Source: JANQOH01 sp965243325
GTDB lineage: Bacteria; Pseudomonadota; Alphaproteobacteria; UBA7887
Assembly: GCA_965243325.1 (NCBI GenBank)
Contig: CBDEUQ010000003.1
Location: 3,162,001-3,226,000 of the forward strand
DNA length: 64,000 nucleotides
Direction: 5' to 3'
Part shown: positions 34,012 through 43,577 of the stretch, piece by piece
Position numbering within the stretch: the stretch's first letter is position 1
Layout: every line of letters begins with the position of its first letter
Notes under the pieces: generated by a model
The model's input: the letters and a program-made list of their open reading frames with translations, nothing else
Database searches by the model: none
What the model was told of the DNA's origin: nothing
Position numbers and translations under genes: made by a program

Positions 34012-35249
34012 ATGAGCTTTGAGGAACTGGGCCTCGGCCCGGAGACGTTGAAGGCGGTCGCCGACGCCGGCTACCGCGAGCCCACGCCGATCCAGGCACA
34101 GGCCATTCCCGTGGTGCTGCAGGGGCGCGACGTGTTGGGGTGCGCGCAGACCGGCACCGGGAAGACGGCGTCGTTCACGCTGCCCATGGTCGACATCCTC
34201 AGCGCCGGGCGCGCCCGCGCGCGGATGCCGCGCTCGCTGATTCTCACGCCGACCCGTGAACTGGCGACCCAGATCTCTCGCTTACCGACCAGCAACGGGC
34301 GCTGGACCGCGGCGTCGACGTGCTGATCGCCACCCCCGGGCGGATCCTCGACCTCTTCGACCGCGGCAACATCCTGCTGACCGGCGTCAAGATCCTCGTC
34401 ATCGACGAAGCCGACCGCATGCTCGACATGGGCTTCATCCCCGACGTCGAGCGGATCGTGGGCCTCGTGTCGCAGCTCCGCCAGACGCTGATGTTCTCCG
34501 CCACCATGCCGCCCGAGATCCGGCGCCTGGCGGACACCTTTCTGAGCGCGCCGAAGGAGATCGCCGTGGCGCCGCCGGCCTCGCCGGCCGACCTCGTCGA
34601 GCACGCGGTCGCCACCGTGGCGGCGGCCGACAAGCAGCAGGCGCTGCGCGACCTCCTGCGGTCGAAGCCGATCGAGAACGCGCTGATCTTCTGCAACCGC
34701 AAGAAGGACGTGGACATCCTCGACAAGTCGCTCAGGCGGCACGGATTCTCGAGCGCTGCCCTGCACGGCGACATGCCGCAACCGGCGCGCACGGCGACGC
34801 TGGACGGGTTCCGCAATGGCGAGGTCACGCTGCTCGTCGCCACCGACGTCGCCGGCCGCGGCCTCGACATCCGCGGGCTCAGCCACGTGTTCAACTTCGA
34901 CGTGCCGCTGCACGCGGAGGACTACGTCCACCGTATCGGCCGCACGGGCCGTGCCGGTCGGCGCGGCATCGCCTTCACCATCGCGACCCCCGCCGACGGC
35001 AAGTACCTCGCGGCGATCGAGGAACTGATCGGGCGCAGCGTGCCGCGCATCGATGCACCGCGGGCCGAGTCTCCGCGCGGCGACGCGAAGCCCCCGCGGC
35101 GCGCGGCGGCGTCGCCCAGGCCGCGGGCGAAGGAACGGTCTCCCGCCGGCGCGAAACCCCGCACCAAGGAGGCGCCGGACGCGCCGGTCGTCGGCATGGG
35201 CGACCACGTGCCGGCGTTCCTGCTGACTCCCGTCCGCGCGCCGGGCTGA
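34012..35249 (+). pseudogene. DEAD-box RNA helicase (RhlE-like) with internal deletion and frameshift
   Basis: The first frame (ATG 34012 to 34326) gives the Q motif, AQTGTGKT (Walker A) and PTRELATQ; the second frame (about 34286 to 35249) resumes at LTDQQRALDRGVDVLIATPG and holds DEAD, SAT, LIFCNRKKDV, the ATDVAGRGLD and HRIGRTGRAGR motifs and a basic tail. In RhlE-type helicases about 25 residues, including the conserved GG segment, lie between RELATQ and the point of resumption. They are missing here, and the frame is changed, so one deletion of about 70 bp destroyed the gene. The second frame alone (ATG-less TG start at 34320) could not make an active helicase. Confidence 0.88.
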
Positions 35250-35332
35250 GCGTGCCGGTGCGGACCGTCTTCGCAGCCGTCAAGCGCGCGCCGGCCGGGT
35301 TCGACCTGCTTCGCAAGGCGATCGCCTGAGTC

Positions 35333-36661
35333 ATGACGGGACCGTTCGATCTCGTCGTCGAGGGCGGTACTGTCGTCTCGGCGCGCGCGTCCGCGGCGGC
35401 GGACGTGGGCGTCAGGGACGGAAAGATCGCGGCGGTCGGCTCTCTCGCGGGCGCGGCGGCCGGGGAGCGCTTCGACGCCCGCGGCCTGCACGTGCTGCCG
35501 GGCGTCATCGACAGCCAGGTGCATTTCCGCGAACCGGGCGGCGAGCACAAGGAAGACCTGGAGAGCGGCACCCGGGCGGCGGTGCTCGGCGGGGTCGCGT
35601 GCGTCTTCGAAATGCCCAACACCGACCCGCCGACGACCACCGAGGCCGCGTTGCAGGACAAGTGCGCGCGCGCCGAGGGGCGGGCGTGGACGGATTTTGC
35701 GTTCTTCGTCGGCGCATGCGCCGAGAACGTCGCCGCCCTCGCCGATCTGGAGCGGCTTCCCGGCTGCTGCGGCGTCAAGATCTTCATGGGGTCCTCGACC
35801 GGGACGCTGCTGGTGCCGGACGACGTGCTGCTTGAGCGGGTTCTGAAGAGCGGCTCCCGCCGCGTCGCCGTCCACGCCGAGGACGAGCCGAGGTTGCGCG
35901 AGCGCCGGCCGATCGCCGAGGCGGCGGACGACGTCTCGGCGCACCCGGAGTGGCGCGACGTCGAGACCGCGCGCCGGGCGACGGAGCGCCTGCTGCGGTT
36001 CGCCTATTCGACGGGGCGCCAGGCACACGTGCTGCACATCACCACGGCGGACGAAATCGAGCTGCTCGCGGCGCGGCCCGGCTGGGTCAGCGTCGAGTGC
36101 ACGCCGCAGCACCTCACGCTCGCTGCGCCCGAGTGCTACGAGCGCCTGGGCGCCTACGCGCAGATGAACCCGCCGATCCGCGACGCGGCCCACCGCGAAG
36201 GCCTGTGGCGCGGCGTCGCCGGCGGCATCGTCGACGTCATCGGCTCCGACCATGCGCCGCATTCGCGCGAGGAGAAGGAACGGCCGTACCCCCAGACCCC
36301 GTCGGGAATGCCGGGCGTCCAGACCCTCGTGCCGTTGATGCTGAACCACGTGGCCGCCGGGCGCCTCGGTCTCGAACGCCTGGTCGATCTCGTTGCCGAA
36401 GCGCCGGCGCGTCTTTACGGCGTCCGCGGCAAGGGCCGCATCGCCGTCGGCTTCGACGCCGATCTGACCGTGGTCGATCTCGGGAAGACGCGCCGCATCG
36501 AGGAGTCGTGGCTCGCCAGCCGCTGCGGCTGGAGTCCGTTCGCCGGCCTCGAGGTCACCGGCTGGCCGCGCGCGACGGTGATTCGCGGCCGGATCGTCAT
36601 GCGCGAGGATGAACTGATCGGCCGCCCGGCGGGGCGTCCGGTGCGCTTCGCCCTGCCGTGA
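35333..36661 (+). CDS. pyrC: Dihydroorotase
   Basis: 442 residues. It closes carbamoyl aspartate to dihydroorotate in pyrimidine synthesis. The amidohydrolase barrel shows DSQVHFREPGGEHKEDLESG, MPNTDPPTTTE, GVKIFMGSSTG (carboxylated Lys region), VAVHAEDE, AHVLHITTADE and IGSDHAPHSREEKE. The first His of the usual HxH zinc pair is Gln (DSQVH), as I recall for a common alphaproteobacterial subgroup, so the enzyme may bind one metal only or be a close paralogue. GTGA overlap with the next gene. Confidence 0.92.
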   Translation: MTGPFDLVVEGGTVVSARASAAADVGVRDGKIAAVGSLAGAAAGERFDARGLHVLPGVIDSQVHFREPGGEHKEDLESGTRAAVLGGVACVFEMPNTDPPTTTEAALQDKCARAEGRAWTDFAFFVGACAENVAALADLERLPGCCGVKIFMGSSTGTLLVPDDVLLERVLKSGSRRVAVHAEDEPRLRERRPIAEAADDVSAHPEWRDVETARRATERLLRFAYSTGRQAHVLHITTADEIELLAARPGWVSVECTPQHLTLAAPECYERLGAYAQMNPPIRDAAHREGLWRGVAGGIVDVIGSDHAPHSREEKERPYPQTPSGMPGVQTLVPLMLNHVAAGRLGLERLVDLVAEAPARLYGVRGKGRIAVGFDADLTVVDLGKTRRIEESWLASRCGWSPFAGLEVTGWPRATVIRGRIVMREDELIGRPAGRPVRFALP

Positions 36662-37359
36662 GGGCGCCGCCGTCGCCGGCCGGCGCGGCCCGGTGCCGGC
36701 TTGTGCTTCTCGGCGCCGCGTGCGCCGCGGCGGTCGGGGCGGGCATCGCGGCGGGCGTTCCGGCGGCGGCGCAGAGCTTCGACGTGCCCGAAGGTTTCGC
36801 GAGCGAGATCGTCCGCCAGGGCGGCATCGGCGACGGCCCGCTGTCGGTGCTGCGGGTGCGGCCCCGGGGCGGCGGCTTCGCGCGCCTCAGTCACGTCGAT
36901 CTCGTTCCCTTGCCGACGGTGCCGGACGACCGGGACGCCTGGCTGAAGGCGCGCGTCACCGCGTCGCCGGAAACGCTGCTCCCCGACCCGCGAACGATGC
37001 TGGACGGCGCCGACAGCCCCTTCGCCGACCCCGCGTTCGACGGTCTGCGCGCCGAGCTTGGCCGCTGGGTGGACGGAGTCGCCGCGCTCGGCGACGTGCC
37101 GCTCGAGTTCTGCGACCCGCCGGCCGCCGGCGCCAACGCGGAGGGCGCCTTCCGCCAGATGCGCTGCGCGTTTCCGCTCGGGCCGTTTCGGCGCCATCTC
37201 GTCTTGCGCCTGCAGGAGGTGGAGGGGGTCTGGTACTACACGCGCATCGCCACGATGAACGCCGGGCGCCTGCGGGATCTGCTGGCGATCGCCGACAGCT
37301 TCCGCGCCGACGCCCCTCGCGCCCGTCTCCTCACACCCGACGACGAGGACCTGCCATGA
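36658..37359 (+). CDS. Secreted protein of unknown function
   Basis: 233 residues from GTG 36658 (overlaps the dihydroorotase stop). A signal peptide (VLLGAACAAAVGAGIAAGVP, then AAAQS) is clear. The mature part has FRQMRCAFPLGPFRRHLVLR, LQEVEGVWYYTRIATMNAGR, a pattern of a small periplasmic domain that I cannot name. ATGA overlap links it to gcdH. Its place between dihydroorotase and acyl-CoA dehydrogenase gives no functional hint. Confidence 0.75.
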   Translation: MRAPPSPAGAARCRLVLLGAACAAAVGAGIAAGVPAAAQSFDVPEGFASEIVRQGGIGDGPLSVLRVRPRGGGFARLSHVDLVPLPTVPDDRDAWLKARVTASPETLLPDPRTMLDGADSPFADPAFDGLRAELGRWVDGVAALGDVPLEFCDPPAAGANAEGAFRQMRCAFPLGPFRRHLVLRLQEVEGVWYYTRIATMNAGRLRDLLAIADSFRADAPRARLLTPDDEDLP

Positions 37360-38570
37360 CCGCCCGAGCCCCCGCGGCCGCCCCGCGCATCGCCGACGTG
37401 CCCGCCGCGTTCGACTGGAGCGACCCGTTCCGCCTCGAGGACGCGCTCACCGAGGAAGAACGCATGATCCGCGACACCGCCCACGATTTCGCTCAGGCGC
37501 GGTTGCTGCCGGGGATCGTCGAGGCCAGCCGCCACGAGCGCTTCGACCGGGGAATCATGCAGGAAATGGGCGTGCTCGGTCTGCTCGGCGCGACGCTGCA
37601 GGGCTACGGTTGCGGCGGCGTCAGCGAGGTGGCCTACGGCCTGATCGCGCGCGAGATCGAACGCGTCGATTCGGCCTACCGATCCTGCCTGTCGGTGCAG
37701 TCGAGCCTCGTCATGTGGCCGATCCACACCTACGGCACCGAGGAGCAGCGCGCCCGCTTCTTGCCCGGCCTCGCCCGCGGCGACCTTATCGGCTGCTTCG
37801 GCCTGACCGAGCCGGACCACGGCTCCGACCCCGGCGGCATGACGACCCGCGCCCGCGCCGCCGACGGCGGATACCGGCTGAGCGGCGCGAAGACCTGGAT
37901 CACGAACAGCCCGCTGGCCGACGTGTTCGTGATTTGGGCCAAGGACGACGCCGGCGCCATCCGCGGCTTCCTCGTCGAACGCGGCATGGCCGGCCTGGAA
38001 ACGCCGAAGCTGGAAGGCAAGTTCTCGCTGCGCGCGTCGCCGACCGGCCAGATTCTCCTCGACGACGTGTTCGTGCCCGAAGCCAACGCCTTTCCCGAGG
38101 TCCGCGGTCTCCGCGGCCCGTTCGGCTGCCTCAACGGCGCCCGCTACGGCATCTCGTGGGGCGCGATGGGCGCGGCCGAATTCTGCTGGCGGGCGGCGCG
38201 GCAATACACGCTCGACCGGACGCAGTTCGGCCGCCCGCTTGCCGCCAACCAGCTCGTCCAGAAGAAGCTCGCCGACATGCAGACCGAGATCGCCCTGGGC
38301 CTGGCGGCGAGCCTGCGCGTCGGGCGGCTCAAGCAGGAAGGCCGGGCGACGCCGGAAATGTTCTCGCTCGTCAAGCGCAACAACGCCGGCAAGGCGCTGG
38401 ACATCGCGCGCACGGCGCGCGACATGCACGGCGGCAACGGGATCGCCGACGAATATCACGTCATCCGCCACGTCATGAACCTCGAGGCGGTCAACACCTA
38501 CGAGGGGACGCACGACGTGCACGCGCTGATCCTGGGGCGCGCCCAGACCGGCATTCAGGCGTTCAAATGA
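37356..38570 (+). CDS. gcdH: Glutaryl-CoA dehydrogenase (acyl-CoA dehydrogenase family)
   Basis: 404 residues. FAD enzyme that oxidises and decarboxylates glutaryl-CoA to crotonyl-CoA in lysine and tryptophan breakdown. FDWSDPFRLEDALTEEERMI is the usual start of GcdH. Family segments follow: YRSCLSVQSSLVMWPI, CFGLTEPDHGSDPGGM, KTWITNSPLADVFVIWAK, YTLDRTQFGRPLAANQL, and the end MHGGNGIADEYHV, NLEAVNTYEGTHDVHAL, where Glu of YEGT is the catalytic base. Complete. Linked by ATGA to the secreted protein. Confidence 0.93.
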   Translation: MTARAPAAAPRIADVPAAFDWSDPFRLEDALTEEERMIRDTAHDFAQARLLPGIVEASRHERFDRGIMQEMGVLGLLGATLQGYGCGGVSEVAYGLIAREIERVDSAYRSCLSVQSSLVMWPIHTYGTEEQRARFLPGLARGDLIGCFGLTEPDHGSDPGGMTTRARAADGGYRLSGAKTWITNSPLADVFVIWAKDDAGAIRGFLVERGMAGLETPKLEGKFSLRASPTGQILLDDVFVPEANAFPEVRGLRGPFGCLNGARYGISWGAMGAAEFCWRAARQYTLDRTQFGRPLAANQLVQKKLADMQTEIALGLAASLRVGRLKQEGRATPEMFSLVKRNNAGKALDIARTARDMHGGNGIADEYHVIRHVMNLEAVNTYEGTHDVHALILGRAQTGIQAFK

Positions 38571-38583
38571 TGGCGGCGGCGAC

Positions 38584-39444
38584 GTGAGCGCCTGGGTCGC
38601 GGAGGTCGCCGAAGCGGACGCCACGGGCGACGTCGCCGACCTCTACGCGGACATCCGCGGCAGCGCCGGCATCGGCATGGTCAACCTGATCTGGCGCCAC
38701 TTGGCGGCGCGGCCGGGCGTCCTGCCGTGGACGTGGGCCGTACTGCGGCCGGCGTTCCGCCGCGGCGCCGTCGCGGCCGCGACGGACTCGCTGCGCGGCG
38801 GCATCGACCTGGGGGGCGCCGCGGCGATCCCGCGCGAGGCCTACTTCGCCGCCGGCCTCGACGAGCGCGGCTTGCGCGCGATCGGCACGATCCTGGACGA
38901 CTACAATCGGGGCAACCTGGCCAACCTGGTCGCCGTCGGTGCGCTCGCCGCGTTCCTCGCCGGCGACGGCATGTCGCGGCCCGCGCGGCCGCCCGACGCC
39001 ACGGCAGCGGCCGCGGCGCCGCCGCGCCTGCCGCCGATCTCGGACATGGACGACATGGACGCCCGGACGGCCGCCCTCGTCCGCCTGCTGAGCGCGCCGC
39101 TGGCACCGCCGGAAACGCCGATGATCCCCAGCCTGTACCGCCATCTGGCGCCGTGGCCCGCGTATCTGGCGATGGCCGCGGCGTCGGTGCTCGCGCCGGC
39201 GCGCCTTCCCGCCGCCCTCGACGAGGCCGGGCGCCTCCACGGGCGCGCGCGTGCGCACTCGGAGCGCCTCGCGGCGACGCTGGCGCCGGCCGCGGGAATC
39301 GAGACGCCGCCGGCCGCCGGGCTCGCCGCCGTCGAATCGCTGGCCGCCAGTTTCGTCGCCGGCCCGATCGCCGGCATGGTGGTGCTGGGCCTGCGTCTGC
39401 GCGCGAGCCTCCCCGACGGCCCGTCCCGCCTCGCGTCATCGTAA
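38584..39444 (+). CDS. DehI-like haloacid dehalogenase family protein
   Basis: 286 residues from GTG 38584, 13 bases after gcdH. Two related halves are visible: VADLYADIRGSAGIGMVNLI, WRHLAARPGVLPWTW and, later, PPETPMIPSLYRHLAPWPAY, as in the DehI pseudo-dimer of group I 2-haloacid dehalogenases and in the many DehI-fold proteins of unknown substrate. I cannot place the catalytic Asp with certainty. Composition is like the chromosome. It may act with GcdH, but that is only position. No signal peptide. Confidence 0.62.
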   Translation: MSAWVAEVAEADATGDVADLYADIRGSAGIGMVNLIWRHLAARPGVLPWTWAVLRPAFRRGAVAAATDSLRGGIDLGGAAAIPREAYFAAGLDERGLRAIGTILDDYNRGNLANLVAVGALAAFLAGDGMSRPARPPDATAAAAAPPRLPPISDMDDMDARTAALVRLLSAPLAPPETPMIPSLYRHLAPWPAYLAMAAASVLAPARLPAALDEAGRLHGRARAHSERLAATLAPAAGIETPPAAGLAAVESLAASFVAGPIAGMVVLGLRLRASLPDGPSRLASS

Positions 39445-39603
39445 GCGCCGTCGCACCGTCCCGTTGAGACGGTCCGGCCGCGTTCGCCGGGCGGAGCCCG
39501 CATCGCGGCAGCGGCGGCCGGCCGCCGCGCGGGCCCTCCGCGAAGGCGTGAGAATCGACCGCGGGACCGCGGCCTTGTCTTCAGGATCCTCCGGGCCGCC
39601 CCG

Positions 39604-40878
39604 CTACCAGCGAAGCGTGCCCCTCAACAGGACGCCGTGGTCCGCTGCCGCGTCGTGTGCCCGCTCCCTTCGCGTGGCGTCGAGATTGATCCCGAATCCC
39701 GCATCGCGCAGCACCGTCGAGGTCAGACGCCAGCCAACCCGCCAGTCCCGCGCCCCGCCGTCCGACAGCCCGAAGCCCAGGTTCGGCGTGCCGGTAAAGC
39801 CGCCGCCGAACACGGCGATGCCGTAGCCGATCTCGCCCCCGAGCCGACCCGCGGTCCGCAGGCCGCCGTCGCCGTTGTCCGCGAGTCCGGCGAACGTCTG
39901 GCGGCTGAGCAGCGCATCTATTCCGCTTTCCGGCGCGATGCCCCACGACCGGGCGAGAGACACCGACAGTCCCCGGTCGGTCGCCGGACGCGGGTTCCAG
40001 CCGAACGACGCGCTCGCGCCCCACTCGCGGAAGTCCGACGCCCGGTGCGCGACCAGCCCGCGCCCCCTGAGGTCGAGCGAGAGCCCGCTCGCCGGATTGG
40101 CGAAGGCGAGACCCGCGCCCACGTCGGCGCCCAGCCCGGTCTCGGCGTCGCCGCCGTCGAGGCGCGCCGCGATCTCGAAGGACGGGGTGACGCTCGCGCC
40201 GCCCGCGCCGCTGCCGGACGGCGATTCGGCAAGGGAAAACCGCCGCGAGCCCTCGATCCCGGCGCGCACCAGCCTGACGTCGGCCTCGGTCGCCTCGAGT
40301 TCGCCGTCTGCCGTCCGCACCGCGTCCGAAGAGGTCCGGCTGAAGCGCGCGTCCGCCTTGACCGCGAGCGCAAGCCCCTCGTCGTCCCCCGGTTCGAGGA
40401 CCTCGCTGCGCATCCCCGCCGCGGCCATGCGCATCGTGAGGTCGGCGCTCAGCGCCGCGCTCCCGTCGGGCGTCAGCGTCACCTCGCCGGTGCCGTGCCC
40501 CGCCGCCGCCCACACCGAGAGTCGCTCGCTCAGGTTCGCCCCGGCATAGGGGTAGACACCGGTGAGCGTCGCCTCGAGCTCGCCGCCGCAGTCGCCGCTC
40601 GTGCAGTCGTCCATGCCGTAGTCGCCCGATCCGGTCGAATGCCCGACGGCCAGCCCCGCCGTCCAGCGGCTGGCCCCGGAGTCCGGCCCGGGGGCCGACG
40701 CCCAGTCGGCGCCGATCAGCCCCGTCGTCACCGAGCCGTCCAGCGCCAGGCCGCTTTCGCGCCCGTCGAACGCCGAGACCGCCCCCCGGCCCCAGACCGA
40801 GGCGAACCCACCGCCGGCGTCGTCGGCGCGCGCCGACAGGACGAAGGAGGTGCCGGTGACGAAGTCCTGCTGCGTAAG
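39604..40878 (-). pseudogene. C-terminal autotransporter barrel half of a Cache-domain outer-membrane protein (IS-split)
   Basis: 424 residues from the IS junction: LTQQDFVTGTSFVLSARADD, GGFASVWGRGAVSAFDGRES, VTTGLIGADWAS, LTGVYPYAGANLSERLSVWA and the final strand HGVLLRGTLRW with aromatic end. These are amphipathic beta strands of an autotransporter-like 12-strand barrel. The native N-terminal half lies at 42255-43577; removing the IS restores LESRA-LTQQDF in frame without loss of host bases. Without that half and its signal peptide this piece cannot be exported. Confidence 0.88.
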
Positions 40879-40962
40879 CGATGGAGTGGACGCCCCTCCC
40901 GACGGCATCGCAATGTGCCAAGTTGGCGGTGTCGTAAACGCCAAGAGAGGAAAGGGGCGTCC

Positions 40963-41985
40963 ATGGAACAGGTTAGCATGATCGGGATCGATCTCGCGAA
41001 GAACAGCTTTCAGCTTCACGGCGCGCGGCCCGATGGATCGGTCGCGTTCCGGAAGAAGCTGAGCCGGGCGAAGGTGCTGGGGTTTCTGGTCTCGCAGCAG
41101 CCCTGCACAGTCGCGATGGAAGCCTGCGGCGGTGCGCACCATTGGGGCCGCGAGATCAGCCGCCTGGGCCATGCGGTGCAGTTGGTTCCGCCGGCCTACG
41201 TGAAGGCTTACGTCAAGCGACAGAAGAACGATGCGGCGGATGCGGAGGCGATCTGCGAGGCAGCATCGCGCCCGACGATGAGTTTTGTGGCTGTGAAGAC
41301 CGTCGAGCAGCAGGCCCGGGGCATGCTGTTCCGCACGCGTGATCTCCTGGTACGCCAGCGCACCCAGACCATCAACGCCTTGCGCGGTCATCTGGCGGAG
41401 TTCGGCATCGTTGCTCCCCAGGGTCCGGCCCATGTCGGGCGCTTGGCGTCGGCGCTTGAAGACCCGGACTTGGATCTGCCGGACGCGGTCCACGATCTGG
41501 CCGGCCTTCTGCTGAACCAGATTGCCGGGCTTGGCGAGAAGATCGATGGCCTTGAAGAGGAAATCCGGGCGGTGGCCCGGCAGGACGAGGAGGCGCGCCG
41601 TCTGATGACCGTGCCGGGGATCGGGCCGATCACCGCGATGGCGGTCCAGTCCTTCGCGCCGCCGATGGAGACCTTCCGGCGCGGCCGGGACTTCGCCGCC
41701 TGGCTCGGCCTGGTGCCGCGCCAGCACACGACTGGCGGCAAGCCGCGCCTGGGCAAGATATCGAAGATGGGCCAGCGTGACTTGAGGCGGCTGCTGATCA
41801 CGGGCGCCATGGCGGTCGTTCGCTGGGCGGCTCGGCGCGGCAGGACGAACGACCCATGGCTTGCCAGGATGCTGGCGCGCAAACCGCGCATGCTCGTCGC
41901 CGTGGCGCTGGCCAACCGGATGGCGCGCATCGTCTGGGCGCTGATGACGAAGAAGGAGAGCTACCGGGCTCCCGCCGCCGCCTGA
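40963..41985 (+). CDS. IS110-family transposase (DEDD recombinase)
   Basis: 340 residues. The N-terminal RuvC-like DEDD domain shows IGIDLAKNSFQLHG (Asp), TVAMEACGGAHHWG (Glu) and RQKNDAADAEAICEA (two Asp). The C-terminal Tnp/Transposase_20 domain has TVPGIGPITAMAVQSF, FAAWLGLVPRQHTTGGKPR and ISKMGQRDLRRLLI. It appears full length. In IS110 enzymes the second domain supplies a catalytic Ser; the exact residue here should be checked because HTTGG replaces the HSSGG or HSTGG I remember from relatives. It carries out RNA-guided insertion. Confidence 0.94.
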   Translation: MEQVSMIGIDLAKNSFQLHGARPDGSVAFRKKLSRAKVLGFLVSQQPCTVAMEACGGAHHWGREISRLGHAVQLVPPAYVKAYVKRQKNDAADAEAICEAASRPTMSFVAVKTVEQQARGMLFRTRDLLVRQRTQTINALRGHLAEFGIVAPQGPAHVGRLASALEDPDLDLPDAVHDLAGLLLNQIAGLGEKIDGLEEEIRAVARQDEEARRLMTVPGIGPITAMAVQSFAPPMETFRRGRDFAAWLGLVPRQHTTGGKPRLGKISKMGQRDLRRLLITGAMAVVRWAARRGRTNDPWLARMLARKPRMLVAVALANRMARIVWALMTKKESYRAPAAA

Positions 41986-42239
41986 GAGGGCGGTCGGGCG
42001 GGTCGCTGTCGGGGACGCGGGCAGGTCTGAGGAAAGGCAAGGGCAAACGGTCGATCGAGACGGGATCGGGAAAACCAGTCTCCGGACGCAGAGCTTTCGA
42101 GCTCGCGTAAGCGATATGGACCCGATCCGCGCATCTCCATGAGGGCCCGCGGCGTGTGACGTGCCGCATAGAGAGGCCGGACACACGACAGCACCTGACC
42201 GCGCGCACCGAACCGACCGAAGAAAATGCTTGCGTCACC
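41986..42239 (+). ncRNA. Candidate bridge-RNA region in the right end of the IS110-family element
   Basis: Non-coding 254 bases after the transposase, the place of the bridge RNA in IS1111-group elements. It contains GCGTAAGCGAT at 42105-42115, identical to the left junction at 40872-40882 (host GCGTAAG plus IS CGAT); the uninterrupted target would read GCGTAAGCGCCCGGG, sharing nine bases. That is what a target-guide loop should look like. No structure was computed. Confidence 0.35.
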
Positions 42240-42254
42240 AGGGGCGTCCACACA

Positions 42255-43577
42255 CGCCCGGGACTCCAGGCGCGGCACGCCGCCCGCGCCGTGCCGCCGT
42301 TCCAGCCCCGAGAGGGCCATCCAGCGGCGCATCGCCGTCGCCGCGTCCCGCACCTCCGCGACGGACGCACCGTTCTGCCAGTCGTCCGCACGCGGCGCAC
42401 CCGGTGCCCCACCGTCGCCCGGGGTCCAGGACGGCAGGGTCCGCCCGGCCAGCGCCGCGCTCGCGCCGGCCCGGCGCGGCGCTTCCAGCCGCCCCGTCAC
42501 CGCGTCCACCACCTGGTCCGTCACCGTGCGCCCGAACCGCGCGAGCCATGCCTTCAGGACCGCATCCTTGTCGGGGACGCCGGCGGCGGCGCCGAGATAG
42601 ACGCCGGAGCCGATGACGGCCTTCCGTCCGGTGTCGAACACCGGGATGCTCACCGCATAGCCGAGCTTCGGGGAGCCCGTGTCCTCGTCCCCCTCGATGG
42701 TCGGGTCGTCATAGTTGTACTCGAGGAACTTGCTGCCCTCGCGCCGAGCGCCTCCGATCAGCTCCTCGGCGAACATCACCCCGTTGACGTCCGTCCGCGT
42801 CAGGTCCGTCGGCGTGCCTTCGCGAAACGGCTCGGTTGCGTGAAAGAAGGTGATGTTCCCGGCGGCCACGATCCACAGATAGACGGACCCCGACTTCCAG
42901 TGCCCTCCTTCTTCCCGGAAGGCGTTTCTGACCGCGGCAAAGTCTCTGTAGCCCGCAACGTTGAGAGCCCGCTCGCTGTATATCTTGGCCGCTTCCTCGA
43001 CGAAGGTGACGAGGGTCTCGCGGTCCACGACCTCGGATGCGGTGACGGCGGGTCTGGGCAGGTCCGCGACGCGGAGCGGGGCATGGGAGGTGTCCTGCGA
43101 ATAGCCGCCGACCAGCACGAACCGTCTTCCGCTGATGCCGGAGGTGTATCCGACGGCGTACGCCGTCTTCGGCTCGCCGTCGTGATAGCGGACGAAGCCG
43201 CCGCCCTCGCGGCGGCCGGCCTCGAGGAGCGCCTCGACGACCCGGAAGCCGTTGTCGTCCACGACGTCGAACAGGTCCCTGTTTTCCGCCGACTGGTCGT
43301 TCCCGTGAATGAACGGGTTCCCGCCCTGGGTGAACAGGATGAGGAACGTCGATCCATGGTGCCAGACGGGGTCGTTTCTGAACCTGTCCCTCAACCGCCC
43401 GCCCACGGCGACGTCCGTGATCGCCGCGATCTCCGCCGCCGCCCCCTGGACGAAGGCCTGGAGGGTTTCGTCGTCCACCACCTCGGCGGCGGTCGTCTGG
43501 GCCCCGGCGGATCCGCCCGCCAGCATGACCAGGGCCAGAACGGCGAGGGCCAGCGGTCCTTTGCGGGTCGGTCGCAT
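42255..43577 (-). pseudogene. N-terminal double-Cache half of an autotransporter-type protein (IS-split)
   Basis: 441 residues from ATG 43577 (GGAG upstream). The signal peptide (GPLALAVLALVMLAGGSAGA) is followed by two Cache-like sensor domains: about 25-190 (AFVQGAAAEIAAITDVA, FILFTQ-like FLILFTQGGNPFIHGND, GFVRYHDGEPKTAYAVG) and about 195-350 (TFVEEAAKIYSERALNVA, FFHATEPFREGT, KLGYAVSIPVFD). A linker (DQVVDAVTGRLEAPRRAGA) leads to LESRA at the IS junction. With the barrel half it makes one protein of about 865 residues: an exported ligand-binding passenger on an outer-membrane barrel. After insertion the frame runs into IS sequence. Confidence 0.87.

Larger units (their letters stand above)
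40879..42254 (+). mobile_element. IS110-family insertion sequence (IS1111-like ends), about 1.38 kb
   Basis: Boundaries are set by rejoining the split host gene. Near the left end GTGGACGCCCCT (40886-40897) and near the right end AGGGGCGTCCAC (42240-42251) form perfect 12-bp subterminal inverted repeats, with a third partial copy (AGGGGCGTCC) just before the transposase ATG. The left non-coding end is short (about 85 bp), the right one long (about 270 bp), as in the IS1111 group, where the bridge RNA is encoded downstream of the transposase. No target duplication, as expected for the family. End positions are good to a few bases. Confidence 0.85.

Noticed and set aside
35251..35329. Short peptide frame (VPVRTVFAAVKRAPAGFDLLRK) between the DEAD-box remnant and dihydroorotase
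   Set aside because: Protein-like to the eye, but only about 25 codons with no binding site; too little to support a gene.
42105..42115. GCGTAAGCGAT as a target-site duplication of the IS110-family element
   Set aside because: It lies about 140 bp inside the right end as defined by rejoining the host gene, and IS110 elements do not duplicate their target. Kept instead as a possible guide match.
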